64,000 nt of DNA from Ascidia mentula (taxonomy: Eukaryota > Chordata > Ascidiacea > Phlebobranchia > Ascidiidae): NCBI GenBank assembly GCA_947561715.1, contig OX387199.1:13335001-13399000 (forward strand). Reading direction: 5' to 3'. Shown here in pieces: positions 37,201 through 48,242 of this stretch. Positions within the stretch are counted from its first letter, which is position 1, and every line of letters begins with the position of its first letter. Below the pieces are notes generated by a model, which ran no database searches, was not told where the DNA came from, and saw nothing but the letters and a program-made list of their open reading frames with translations. Made by a program: the position numbers and the translations under genes.

Positions 37201-38507
37201 TTTAGAACAAAAGCAATTGCAACATGAGGAACATCAAAGAGTAAAGAAAGTAATACAAAACCTCAAGGCTGATATTAATCAATTGCGGAATGAAAAAAAT
37301 CATCAAACGTAATGCTTTTTCTCCAAACTAGCTGCCAGGTTTACTGCAGTTAATTTATCCGCTATTTTTCTCTAAAGGCTTGAAATAGAACGCTTGCTGG
37401 ATGACAACGAGAAACTTAAAGAAGATAAAATTGACTTGTTGCGACATGCAGAGAAACAACAGCAACAACAACAAGCCAAACGAAATGAAAGTGCAAGGAG
37501 GTATTCCTGTTTTTACCCTTTACTTATAATATTTTAAATGTGACCAAACAACAGTCCCATGACTCGGAGCAATTCTACTTATTCCACCGCTACCACAAGA
37601 AAACAGGCTAGAATTCGGCAGCAAACTGCAGCACGATCCATTCAAAAACATTGGAGGAAGCACAAACAAGATGTATGTTGCTTAGTTATATGCAGCACTA
37701 ACTTTAATGCAGTTCTTTTGACAAAAACTTATTCATTTACATCTACATCAAAACCAACATGTGACTTATAGTATAAGCACAGACTGCATTACACACAAAT
37801 TTGTCATATTAAGTCCACAACTGTTTCAATTTCTAAGTTTATTGAAATTGGCATATGTTTAAATTTCTGTTCGCATTACAGAAAGAAAATGATGATGCGA
37901 TCAACTTAATTCAGTCATCGTTCCGGGGTCACTCTGCCAGACAAGAAATGCTACTTGAAAACAAAACATTTGGTAGACAAAAGTTATCACTCAGCAAATC
38001 ACTCAGTCAGTCAACACTTGGAGTAACTGAAGAAGAGTCAAGTGATATAGAAGGTATACATCGCTACTTTCTGTGACAATCTAAAAGTAATGTTTATTGT
38101 AGGTCAGTTTAAATGGGGATTTAACAATTTTTTTATGTCTAATTAACAGTCAGAATAATACCTTTTTTAATGCAGAGGAAATTTCATCCTATGATGCAGA
38201 TTTCACAGAAAATGAAGACATTAACATCATTCAGGCGGCAATGAGGGGCCATACAGCTAGATCTAATCACCTTAAACATTCAAGCAGGTTGTAATGTGTA
38301 CATTGTTTTTCTTGCATCTGAAGGTTATACTTTAGTGATGTCCAAACAGTTCATATGCTGCATTTTGTGTTAGTACAATTTTTTTTTTACTTTTATTTTT
38401 GATGAGTTGGTAAAATGATCAAAACATGACTGATAATGAAACTTTATCTTTTTTTCAGAATGCAGACTTCTGGGAGCACAATAGACTTTGAAAATGAAGC
38501 ATTTTGA
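34255..38507 (+). CDS. IQCE: IQCE orthologue (IQ motif protein of the EvC ciliary complex), 601 aa
   Basis: In vertebrates IQCE anchors EVC-EVC2 at the base of the cilium with EFCAB7 and modulates Hedgehog signalling through Smoothened. Fifteen exons: 34255-34335, 34421-34520, 34827-34925, 35411-35637, 35865-35981, 36041-36232, 36570-36616, 36801-36988, 37049-37126, 37206-37308, 37378-37500, 37555-37672, 37882-38053, 38176-38287, 38459-38507. Blocks shared with human: KVWRSLSGTG (human VASWRSLRTAG), EEMYDEILQLKK (EDMYDEIIELKK), LSRSELVAVIKKTK, ESSKS. The middle (about 165-450) is coiled coil. Three IQ motifs follow: ARSIQKHWRKH, INLIQSSFRGHSAR and INIIQAAMRGHTAR, predicted calmodulin sites. 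Exon 4 needs the acceptor at 35410; the nearer ones break frame. Human length 695 aa. Confidence 0.92.
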
Positions 38508-40307
38508 AATGAAAATTTCGTTTTTCCTCCTAATTTTGGAAACTCCAGAGACAATCAGTAATTACTGAAATCGAACGACAATCAACTATTTTGGGTAAAA
38601 GAACTGTGGTCCTCTACCAGGTTAGCTTCATAATTGCTGTACCTATTGGTTTACTAAATGGACATTTCTTGAGAAAAAATTAGAAACATTTCTATGAAAC
38701 CTTTCCCACACAAATAGATTTACTCAAACATCACAACCACATTTGAGTTTCCTACCTTTATCCTGGGACAGTGCTGGGCAGCAATATTAATCAATAAATC
38801 AATATATTTTAATCAGGGTGACCTTCAGCATCATTTATCAAAAAAAAATTCTTTTTGTTGATGTTTTTTTTGCTTTGACAATGTGACTTTTAATCATATA
38901 TCAATGTAATAGTTTTACACATTGCTTCAAGTAAATACCTTTTCTATATAAATCCCAAACAACATAAGGATAGAGTAAATATCAAGTTGGCTGTTTGCAT
39001 TCCCGACATCAATGTTTCTGTTAAATAAACAAAAATCATGGTGGGGTTCGGTGCAAAATATAAAAATGAGGATCACTGTTACTAGAACCAAGGTGCAAAA
39101 TGGAAAAAGTTTTTAGTTTTTTTTGTTGTAATAATATGGTAAAATGTGTCAATTGATGATTCTGTTATGTTTACCTTTTTTGTTCCCTACCAAACCTTAC
39201 CACAGTGTATGTGGTTTTGTAAAACTATGCATTACACTGTGGCAATTTTTTCAATCTGTTGCAAAAAAAAATCAATTAGTAACACATCATGAGGAATTGC
39301 TGAGAGAAGCTAATTTTATATGCAGCGTAACATTTTTCTGACAATATATGTTGAAAAAGTTTACAAATATAATACAATAAATTATCACTTGCACATATGT
39401 TTTTTGTGATTTGGGTGAAAAATAATTTGAGTTCAATTATGTGCAATGTTGTGTAATTATTTATGTTTAGCATATTTTGTGTAATGTATTCAATCACTCT
39501 TTATGCATGTGTAAATATTGCAATGTGTCCACACCTGTCTCAGTATTACTGGGATTGTAGTATTTGTTGTTGTTATTTTTTGTTATGCAGATATGTTATT
39601 GTAACTTTGGCATTTTGTTGAAGTTTTGTTTTCTGTAAATATCTGAATCTCTTTGGATGTTGTGATAAACTTATTACCTGATGTAAAAAATGACAAAGTG
39701 TGGCTTGTTATTTTGTATCATAATCTTTTTCAGTTTTATTTGTTTGAATTTAGTGCATCAGTGTATAGTGACACATGATGTATTAACAGTTTTACTGTAT
39801 TTTTCCACGATTGCTCTACCGTTGATTTGTTCACAAAATAAATCACGAAAAAAGTCATCGCTTGTTTCAATGATTTCACACTTAATTGAAGGACTGACAT
39901 CCTGAATCATCTTGCGCAAAAGTAGAAAGGAAAGTTATCAAAAAAAAACATTTGAATTCCGCTTTCTTCGTGCGGATATTTTTAGCGAATATTTAGTTTC
40001 AATTTGTATTGTGAGCTTTGAATAGATTGTTTACGACCAAACACGTGATTACTACGACTCATTGTTACGTATGTTTTGTAAATGAGTTGCGCAAACTAAA
40101 CCCTATAGTTGCGCAAGATAGTTCCCCTATTACAACATACTGATTGTTATTTCGTAGCATCTGTGTGAAATGTGATATCTGTATTCATATACCGTTACAC
40201 GTCAACAATGATAAATGAAAGTTTAAAAACCAGAAACCACAACACCGCAGTATGGAAGACAGAAGCCGTCGATCGAACCGCACATCGCAAAAATAATCTA
40301 CTGCCAA
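38508..40307. other. IQCE 3'UTR and intergenic DNA
   Basis: AT-rich, no gene. Several AATAAA signals on the plus strand (about 39024, 39374 and 39837) could end IQCE. Near 40083-40120 the motif AGTTGCGCAA occurs twice within about 30 nt just upstream of the next gene; significance unknown. Confidence 0.6.
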
Positions 40308-43300
40308 ATGGACTTGATCGACACAGAGAAAGAAGGTAAGTGGAATTCATGTTGTTTAGAAATAGTAATTTCATGTGGCTTATTTAGACGAAGACTGTAT
40401 TTAACAAAATAGGCCGTGTTGTCAACAACAAAACGTTTTTCCGAATATTAGGTCTATGCACAAGTCAATATAGTATTCCTGCGAACAATATATAACTCAA
40501 CTTCCAAATTTTTAGATTAATGTCAGTGGCTTGGATTTTGTTGGAGATTTTAATATACATCAAATGTGGGATTTTTAAAAGACCCTTTGTAAAATGCAAT
40601 CTAGCCAAAAAAATTTACGCAAGTGGCAATTATGTTTTCCATCCTATTTTTAACAAACATTTAAAACTAAGAAATCATTGAAAGTTTTATGCGATTTTTT
40701 GACAGCATTAAAACTGCAAGAAGCGGAACAGGTCATAAAATTAAAGTTCGTCTGTGACGAAAATGGAAAAGAGAAAAATGAGCAAGAGTCAGCAAAGATT
40801 CTACATGCACTTGGCAAGATATATCGAGAGAAAACACCAGATAGACTCTGTCTTATACAATCAGCAACATTGCTTAACGCAGCAATAATTCGATCCCCTG
40901 AAAAACAACCAATCATTGAAGATTTGCAGGAACTACACAGACATGTTTTGGATCTGGTAGGACGAAGCCCATTCAATCACAACCTGCAAATTATTACAGC
41001 CGATTGCTTTAAACTTGTTGAAACGATGCGGGAAAAAGCCAAAACTTCTTTGCAAGAATTGGAAAATATTCCTGAAGGTGAAAGTAAAGTTGAATTTATC
41101 GAAAGGCTCCAGAGTCAAATAGCGGATGATTACGTATCGACCATGAAAACAATTTCCCAGATATGCATTTCAGTACTTGGGGAAGTCCCTTGTCAGTTTG
41201 CTCTGGTCGGTGTTGGCTCCCTGGCTCGAAGCGAAATAACCCCATATTCTGATTTTGAATCGATAATCGTTTTGGAAGGAAATGCTCAACTAATTCCCAA
41301 CTACGAAAGCGCTTTGGAATACTTTCGAAATTATTCCCTGCTATTTCAATTAGTCGTAATAGGTTTTGGTGAAACTATTATTCCCTGTGTTGCCATTCCT
41401 ACATTAAACAACTACGAAACGGAAGGTGGAAACTGGTTTTTTGATGCAATCACCCCCCGGGGAGTTTCATTCGATGGATTCATGCCACACGCTTGCAAAT
41501 CTCCGTTGGGAAGACTAAGGGAAACCAAAAACAAACCGTGGACTTTGGAACTGATACAGCCAGTACCTATGATGGCCGAATTTCTACACCTTGACAGCGA
41601 CCTTAAACAAGGCTATCATCTCTCGGACATTCTGACACTAATACGATTTGTTGATGGCAACAAAAAAGTATACCATGATTTTTATTGCAAAGTTCAAAAA
41701 TACGTTATAAATACAGATAGCGAAAATGTCGAAATGTTAATGAGACAAATTAAAGAAGACCTTGATACTTTTGCAGTGTTTAACAACCTTCCTAATGTGA
41801 ACGTGGACAAACAAATCAACATTAAACGAGTTGTTTACAGAACTACAACAATCTTCGTGTCCGCACTTGGCCGTTTGCATGGCATAAGCAACTCTTCTTT
41901 TCAGACTCTGAGAATACTACAAAAGCGCGGTGCCATCACAAAAGAAGCACAGAATAATTTGATGTTTGCGGTATCCACTGCATGTGAAGTTCGTTTGAAG
42001 GTTTACGTGCATAAAAAGGGACAAAACGAATGGCTTTCTATAGAAGAAAAAGAGTCTGAAAAAGATAAAGGAAATGAAGCAAAGTTTATTAAAACTGTGG
42101 GCTTGGAAAGACTGCTCAAGTACTTTAAAGTGGCGTTCTGTCTTCAAAGAACAATACGAGAAAAAGAAAAACCACCTTACAGAACAAATTTTCTTGATGT
42201 TGGATTGGACGTCGATGTTGCTATTTTGTATTACTTCAACCAATATCGAAACGTTGTTGATCTTTGCAGCGAACTTCGAGAAACCTATTTGACAAACCAT
42301 GATGAGATGTCAAAAGTTATCGCTTGCACATCCTTAATTGCAAATTGTTTGTATCGTACAGGAGAATACAACGACGCCCTATTTGAATGCAACAAGGAGA
42401 TTGAATACAGAACAGCCAGTAAAGATTCTTCCCAGTTTGAACTTGGAAACTGCCGAAAAGCAAAGGGAAAATGCTTATTTAAGTTACGGCGATTTAAGGA
42501 ATCGATGGAAGAGCATTTGAAGGAAAGGGAGGTGTTGGAAGCGATGTCTCTGGCGTTTGCTGATTGTCAAGAAAGTATTGGAAACTGTTTGTTCCACATG
42601 GATTTATATGAAGGTGCATTGTCAACATTTCGCGAGCAGTTTGAAACGCTGAATGAGGTTTCCACTTGTGAAACGATACAACATGCTGAGTGTTTGACGA
42701 ACATCGCTGGGTGTTTGTTTCGTTTGGAGCGGTTCACGGGTGCCCTTTACAACTACCAACAAGCAATGGATATTTATTGCGTTGTGCTAAACAAAAGAAC
42801 GAAGGTCCCTATTGCTGACCTCCACGGCAAAATTGCACACTGTTATTTTCGCCTGCAGGAAATGCATAAAGCCTTGAAAAGCTACAGAAATGAACTACAA
42901 ATTTTGTTGGAAGAAACAAACGCAGACGAAAACCGCTTGCATGACGCGTATATGAATGTGGCAGGTTGTTGTTCCTCCTGCGAATTATATAAGGATGCAA
43001 TTGAGTGCTACCAACTTATGATGAATAAGAATTTTTCCAACACAAATTTTGTTTTAGTAAAAAGTCACATTGCCACATGTTACATGAAACTGGGTGATAC
43101 CGAAAAAGCATTGAAATTGCACCAGCTTGTACTCGATGAACTTAAAAAGGCGGAAAGCAACAGTAAAGATACCGATGCCGTTTTGATAAACAGTACTTTA
43201 GAAAATGTTACCTATTGTTTGTTGCAGCTGGGAAAGTCCCAAGAAGCTCTTGATTTTTATGGGTCCCATGTAGAATTTGTAGATAGTCAGTTTGACAGTG

Positions 43301-43320
43301 TTTTCAATATTTCGAAATAA
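40308..43320 (+). CDS. Nucleotidyltransferase (GlnD/DUF294-like) - TPR fusion protein (880 aa)
   Basis: Two exons: 40308-40335 (MDLIDTEKE) and 40706-43320. The long exon is open further 5' but has no ATG there; the acceptor at 40704-40705 restores phase and joins GCA (Ala10). Residues about 174-200 read ALVGVGSLARSE-ITPYSDFES: a nucleotidyltransferase core GS-x2-R-x-E-x2-P-Y-S-D-x-E, with D192 and E194 placed as the metal-binding pair, as in bacterial PII-uridylyltransferase GlnD and the DUF294 family. Residues about 545-865 form at least seven TPR-like helical hairpins (LYRTGEYNDALFECNKEI, LFRLERFTGALYNYQQAMD, YMKLGDTEKALKLHQL). No signal peptide or membrane segment; probably cytosolic. Substrate, partner and pathway unknown. 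The spliced start and normal codon use argue against bacterial contamination. I recall similar NTase-TPR proteins in other invertebrates but cannot verify this here. Confidence 0.85.
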
Positions 43321-45731
43321 GCTCACAGCCAGTTTAATTTTATGCCACGTGTGGAACGTCTTTTGTATTGCTTAGTTGTATTAAAACTCTTTTCAACTTA
43401 TTTCAGTGTGTTTTGTACCTTCGAACACATTTCGTGACCAGACTTGTATTTTCAAGCTGTATAATATCAAACAACATATATTTTGTTAAAGTGTACCAAA
43501 TGAAATTAGAAAAGGTAACAGAAAATTTCAAATTTTGAAGAAAAAGAAAAATTATTACCTCATCGTGAAACGTCCAAATTTATTTATCATGTGAATGGGG
43601 CGATCACCGCCTCTTCGAAAATTCCTGGATCGACCCTGTGCTGCGTACCAACATCTGCACTATAGGCCCATATAACGATGACATTCGAGATATTAGGCAC
43701 TCTCATTCAACTATTGATAATTCAAGTTTTGTTCAATGGCTGTGCGTTCCGGTTTTGAGGATACAACTACAACAACTCTTTGAATAAGAATATTTGCATT
43801 TTACATTTTGAGGTTTATGCGTGACAGGCCTTCTCACTACTGCAGCAGTTGTAACGTAGAAAGTAGGACATTTTTGTAGCCAGTCAGGGAGCAAAGGTGT
43901 CATACCCCGGGCATATATCTAGACTGCCTTTTCATTATTCTCAAGTGCGCTTTTTAGTTGAGAAGTTTGTGGTATAATTTTATTGAAAATTTTTCTCACC
44001 AAGAACAGGTCTTTTTCTCCTTTGTGGTGCGAGATTTGGGACTTGCAAAATTGTCAAGGTCACAGAAATCTATACGAAGAAGTGAAACTATTTAAAGTGC
44101 ATGTGACACGTAAAATAAAACATGGTAATAATTAAAATAAGAGATGTTCATAACTTTAAAACATTTTTGGCAAAAAAATAGCCTGATACGACGACTGGTT
44201 TCTGAAATACAACTGAACAAATGCGCATTTTTACCGCTGCGAACGGAATCGTGCGAAAGCGAGATTATTGTTGCGTGACGTCATAGAAAGCACTTTGGTC
44301 GTGGGAGTGCTGGCAGCAAGCCTTACGTGTAGGAATGGAAAACATTATAAAACTCGTTTAGTATATGGTATTGCATTAAAACAGGGGTCAACAATAAACA
44401 AGTGCAACAAACGGATTTCGATGTTAATTTGAGCTACACACAGATGACCGCTGTTTCGACCTATAATGTCTTATTTAGTTGTGTAATAATAAAACAGTTA
44501 CTGGGACAGGGTGTTCTTGTTGTTACAGCATTTATGATCGCTAACGTGACACATGAACGTTTCAAAACACTACAAAGGCAAACCGTCAATTTAGGATTGC
44601 CGCTCATTTTCGTGCAGTTTTCTACTCAATTTAGCACATGATGTCAATTACACCACAGCGAAAAAGGTTACGATTTTTGGTCGCCCCTCATTTTCGTGCA
44701 GTTTTCTACTTATTTTAGTTGACGTAGAACCGAAAAACTTTGGATATATGTTTGTTGTAGATGTACCATTAGTTTTAGTTGTCATGGCCGTTGCATATGC
44801 ACTTTAATGGTTACAATCCCACCTCCCGGTGCCTACTTAACATATGAAATTAAATATTTTTGTTTCTGCAATTAATTTAAAAGAAAACATTTAACTAAAT
44901 CGTTCGGGTTTTGAAACTTCTGTTAGTTTCACAATATTGACTTAATACTAAACCGTTCGCTGATTTTTTTGTAAATCGCTGGACCTTCGTCGAACCCTGA
45001 AAGGTCGCCATCGAACCCCAGAGGTTCGATCGAACCCAGGTTAAGAAATTAAAAAATTCCAAATTTTTAAACACAGTCAAAGCAAACGTTTTCGGCCAAA
45101 CAGTTTTAAATTGAGCCAAATTTAGGAAATTTAGCCTTGAAACAAACAAACTGGCATCTTTGGGCCCGAAAAATGCTGACAGATGTACCGCAAGGTTGTC
45201 GATAGTCCAATAAAAGGATACGTGTACCAATTATTGTCCTTAAAATGGAACAAAATTATGTGAATTGTTTCGCATGATAAAACAGAGTTTCAAAAACAGG
45301 TATTACCAAACAAATAATGTAATTCATATCATATGCTACCATATTCTCAAAAACATCGTTTTTTCTGAAAAAAAAAACTATGTAAAATTTTAGCGACTTG
45401 AAATTGTTTTACTTGGTTCGTGTTAACCCTAATGCAAAATTTAGGTAAGAAACAGAACAATGGACTTTGTTTCAGTCGAAATTACTTGTAAAATGACCCC
45501 GTTGCTAAAAAAACAACATACTGAATTAGCTTAGACAAACTGCTCTTTATATTTCTCAAATATTTGATAAATTTGCAAAAAAACGCATGAAATGCTGCTT
45601 AACCGCGCAGAACGCTTTTAGACAAGTTTTGTAGATGGATATTCGATTCTAGTGATAACATTTGTCTGTTGTCTTGCATCAGATCGAGAGATCTTTGTTT
45701 TTTACCAAACTCAGGTTTATGAAGCAGAAAA
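43321..45731. other. 2.4-kb intergenic region with repeat debris
   Basis: No gene. Holds a fragment related to the BOP1-intron MITE (about 44430-44480), a spaced direct repeat (44603-44634 and 44687-44718) and a segment at 44960-45230 containing GAGGTTCGATCGAACCC, possibly transposon debris. A splice-acceptor-like tract ending ACTCAG lies about 18 nt before the UBE2J1 start. Confidence 0.55.
44603..44718. repeat. spaced direct repeat, two copies of about 32 bp
   Basis: CTCATTTTCGTGCAGTTTTC followed by TACT(C/T)A(A/T)TTTAG occurs at about 44603-44634 and 44687-44718, 84 nt apart. Local duplication of unknown origin. Confidence 0.6.
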
Positions 45732-46936
45732 ATGGAACAGTCTTACAACCTGCGAAGTCCAGGTAGTAAAATTTATATTTATTTAAATTGCTGTACCTAG
45801 TTTGTTTTTTAATTATATTAATTGCCCAGCTGTCAAAAGACTGATGAAGGAAGCTCGTGAAATGCGGGAGCCTACTGCTGAATATTCTGCAAAGCCTCTT
45901 GATGACAATTTGTTTGAATGGCATTTTACGTTTCGCGGGCCCGCAGATTCAGAATTTGATGATGGGTTTTATCATGGACGAATTATTCTGCCTCCTGAAT
46001 ATCCAATGAAACCTCCAAGCATATTGTTGCTTACTGTAAGTGAAAATTTATAAAAAATATTCTTATTTTATTTTTCTTGTAATTGCCTGACTCCATAATC
46101 ATTTGTTTTATTGGTGTCCATGCCATTTTATCAAGTATGTTGTTCATATGCATAGTAGCCTAACTTTGTGTACAAAACAAAAGTGATTTGATTCCTTTCC
46201 TGCAGCCAAACGGTCGATTTGAGCTACACAAGAAGATTTGTCTCAGTATATCTGGTTACCACCCTGAGTCATGGCAACCAAGCTGGAGCAGTATGTAGTA
46301 TTTTGTTTACTGTAATTTTTTTAAATAATTTACATTATGTTTTTTCACCAGTCCGAACTGCCATATTGGCAATTATTGGTTTCATGCCCACGAAAGGAGA
46401 GGGTGCAATTGGTGCTCTTGACTATACTGCAGATGAACGAAAAAAACTGGCAAAGCAGTTAGTAATTAGTTTTTGCATCTGTAATAATGTTTGACAAAAT
46501 ATTTGGTACACATAGATCACTGAACTTTTCATGTCCAACTTGTGGATTGATAAGGAATCTACTTGCTGTCACAACTACCAGACCTAAAGAAGAAGATGAA
46601 AAAGACAAAGAACTTGCCAAGCAAATCATGTTTGCAAAACCGAAAACAACCAACTCACCAGAAGAACAACCCACTAGTTCGAATGATAGTGCTACAGAGG
46701 ATGGACCTACAACAGAGGATGGATTAAGGTTGAGGAATCAAAGTTCATCAAACCAATCCACTGCTACTAACCCAAATGAAAATCAAACTATACAAACATC
46801 TGAACATAGACAAGTGCAAAGACAAAATGAAACATCATCAATTATGTTGATAATAGTTTTGACTGTTGCCATTGCAATTCTGTTGTTAAGAAGACTGGAC
46901 AGAATGTTTGATATTACTACAGAATTTGGATCTTGA
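45732..46936 (+). CDS. UBE2J1: UBE2J1 (UBC6e), ER-anchored ubiquitin-conjugating enzyme E2 (282 aa)
   Basis: Tail-anchored E2 of ER-associated degradation; accepts ubiquitin from E1 and works with HRD1-type ligases. Five exons: 45732-45762, 45830-46035, 46206-46290, 46352-46457, 46516-46936. Catalytic domain residues 1-~155: NLRSPAVKRLMKEA, NLFEWHFTFRGP, YHGRIILPPEYPMKPPSI, the active-site Cys91 in KICLSISG, and IRTAILAIIGFMPTKGEGAIG. All these match human UBE2J1 closely, and the Cys number is identical. A Ser/Thr/Asn-rich linker follows, then one hydrophobic segment at about 253-270 (IMLIIVLTVAIAILLL), the C-terminal ER anchor. Human length 318 aa; the difference is in the linker. It converges on the sestrin gene 1.3 kb away. 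Confidence 0.97.
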
Positions 46937-48242
46937 TAATACATATATTAATTATTTATTTAGAATTTTTATTTCAAAACAACTTGTACAAAAGTTTTTC
47001 TTTATTAACTGTGGATGGGGTGGGTGGTTCAACAATAATGGTGAAACATTACTTTCAAACATTAGTATCATTCTCAAATATGTGGAAACATTCCACCTGC
47101 TTCCTCTTGTTTGAATATACTTCTATTACAAGTCAAATATATACCTTAAAATATTGACCTTGTCTTTCATATCAGCTAGTTGAAAAAGCCTTCATTTCAA
47201 TGAGCACACAACATATGTAAAATGGTGTTTCTTTATTGCCAAAGAAACGTATAAAATAACACTGTTACACTGCACTGAATACACAATAAGCAGCTGCAGC
47301 ATAATGTGGAAATCTTGAAGAACAATGCTAAGCGCACAGTAACCTGAAGGAGATGTTGTGGACACTACTAACTCATTTTAAAGTTGCAGAAAGGTGATAC
47401 AAGACCCGAATTCCATTTAGAAGAATGTACCCATTATCTAAGTACCGTCCTTGCATTATGTTAGGCGGTCAAAACTTGAACCAGAACTTTTAAGCTTAGA
47501 GCAGGGCACACACAAGGGTACAAAAATGGCACCACAACAGTAGCAAACTTTCGTGGTTTTCCTGACAAAAGCGGTCAGCACCAATAGTGAAATTGACAAG
47601 AAACCTTCATTAATATGGAAGTAAGCAACTATTATTAAAGTCTTCAGTCTAAATACATTACCCATTGATGTTTGATAAACCTCACATGAGGGTAAACGAA
47701 AATAAAATTCATTGAAACATTATTTCAACTATTTTGTAAATAACCAACCACTGTAAAATTGCAATTTATAATGCGTCATAATAAACGCAGTACAAAATGG
47801 CAAGACTTGAATTGCACAAAACATCACAATTAGATTTAATTGTATACTTCAGTATAGCGACAGTAATAGGCATATTCCACGCATTAAAATGGTGTTATTT
47901 GCAACTACTTGGCGCAAGAGATGAATCATTAAAAAAAACAATGTCTCTGTACGTAAGAACGCAAGGTAGTAGCATTGTTGCTCTCATAATACTGCAAACT
48001 AATTTCGTGATATTTTTGACCATATAACGTTGTGTCTCTTTAAGGAAGTTATTGTTCATTTTACACACAGTTACCCCAAATATCACGGAATTGGGCACAT
48101 TCAATAAAACGACGTTAAAAAACACCTGCCATTCCGGCCATCGCCTTAGACCAAAAAGCAGGGATCAGGAAGTCTAATATTGTTACTAGCACAGTGCAAC
48201 TTTATCGACCGGTTGAAAAAAAGAAATTTATGTACAATAATC
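46937..48242. other. 3' flanks of UBE2J1 and sestrin
   Basis: Gap between two convergent genes, presumably mostly 3'UTR. A small ATG-started frame at 47797-48027 (plus strand, 76 aa) with two hydrophobic stretches is present but has no supporting features; it is discussed as a finding. Confidence 0.6.

Noticed and set aside
40678-40705. 5' extension of the nucleotidyltransferase-TPR exon
   Set aside because: It has no ATG and lies in the intron; the acceptor at 40704-40705 joins in phase to the ATG exon at 40308.
40308-43320. Bacterial contamination or recent horizontal transfer as the source of the nucleotidyltransferase gene
   Set aside because: It is spliced, sits between ordinary chordate genes and has base composition like its neighbours; ancient transfer cannot be excluded.
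44960-45230. hAT transposase fragment on the minus strand
   Set aside because: An 111-codon frame with a faint mobile-element look, but no conserved transposase block or terminal repeats.
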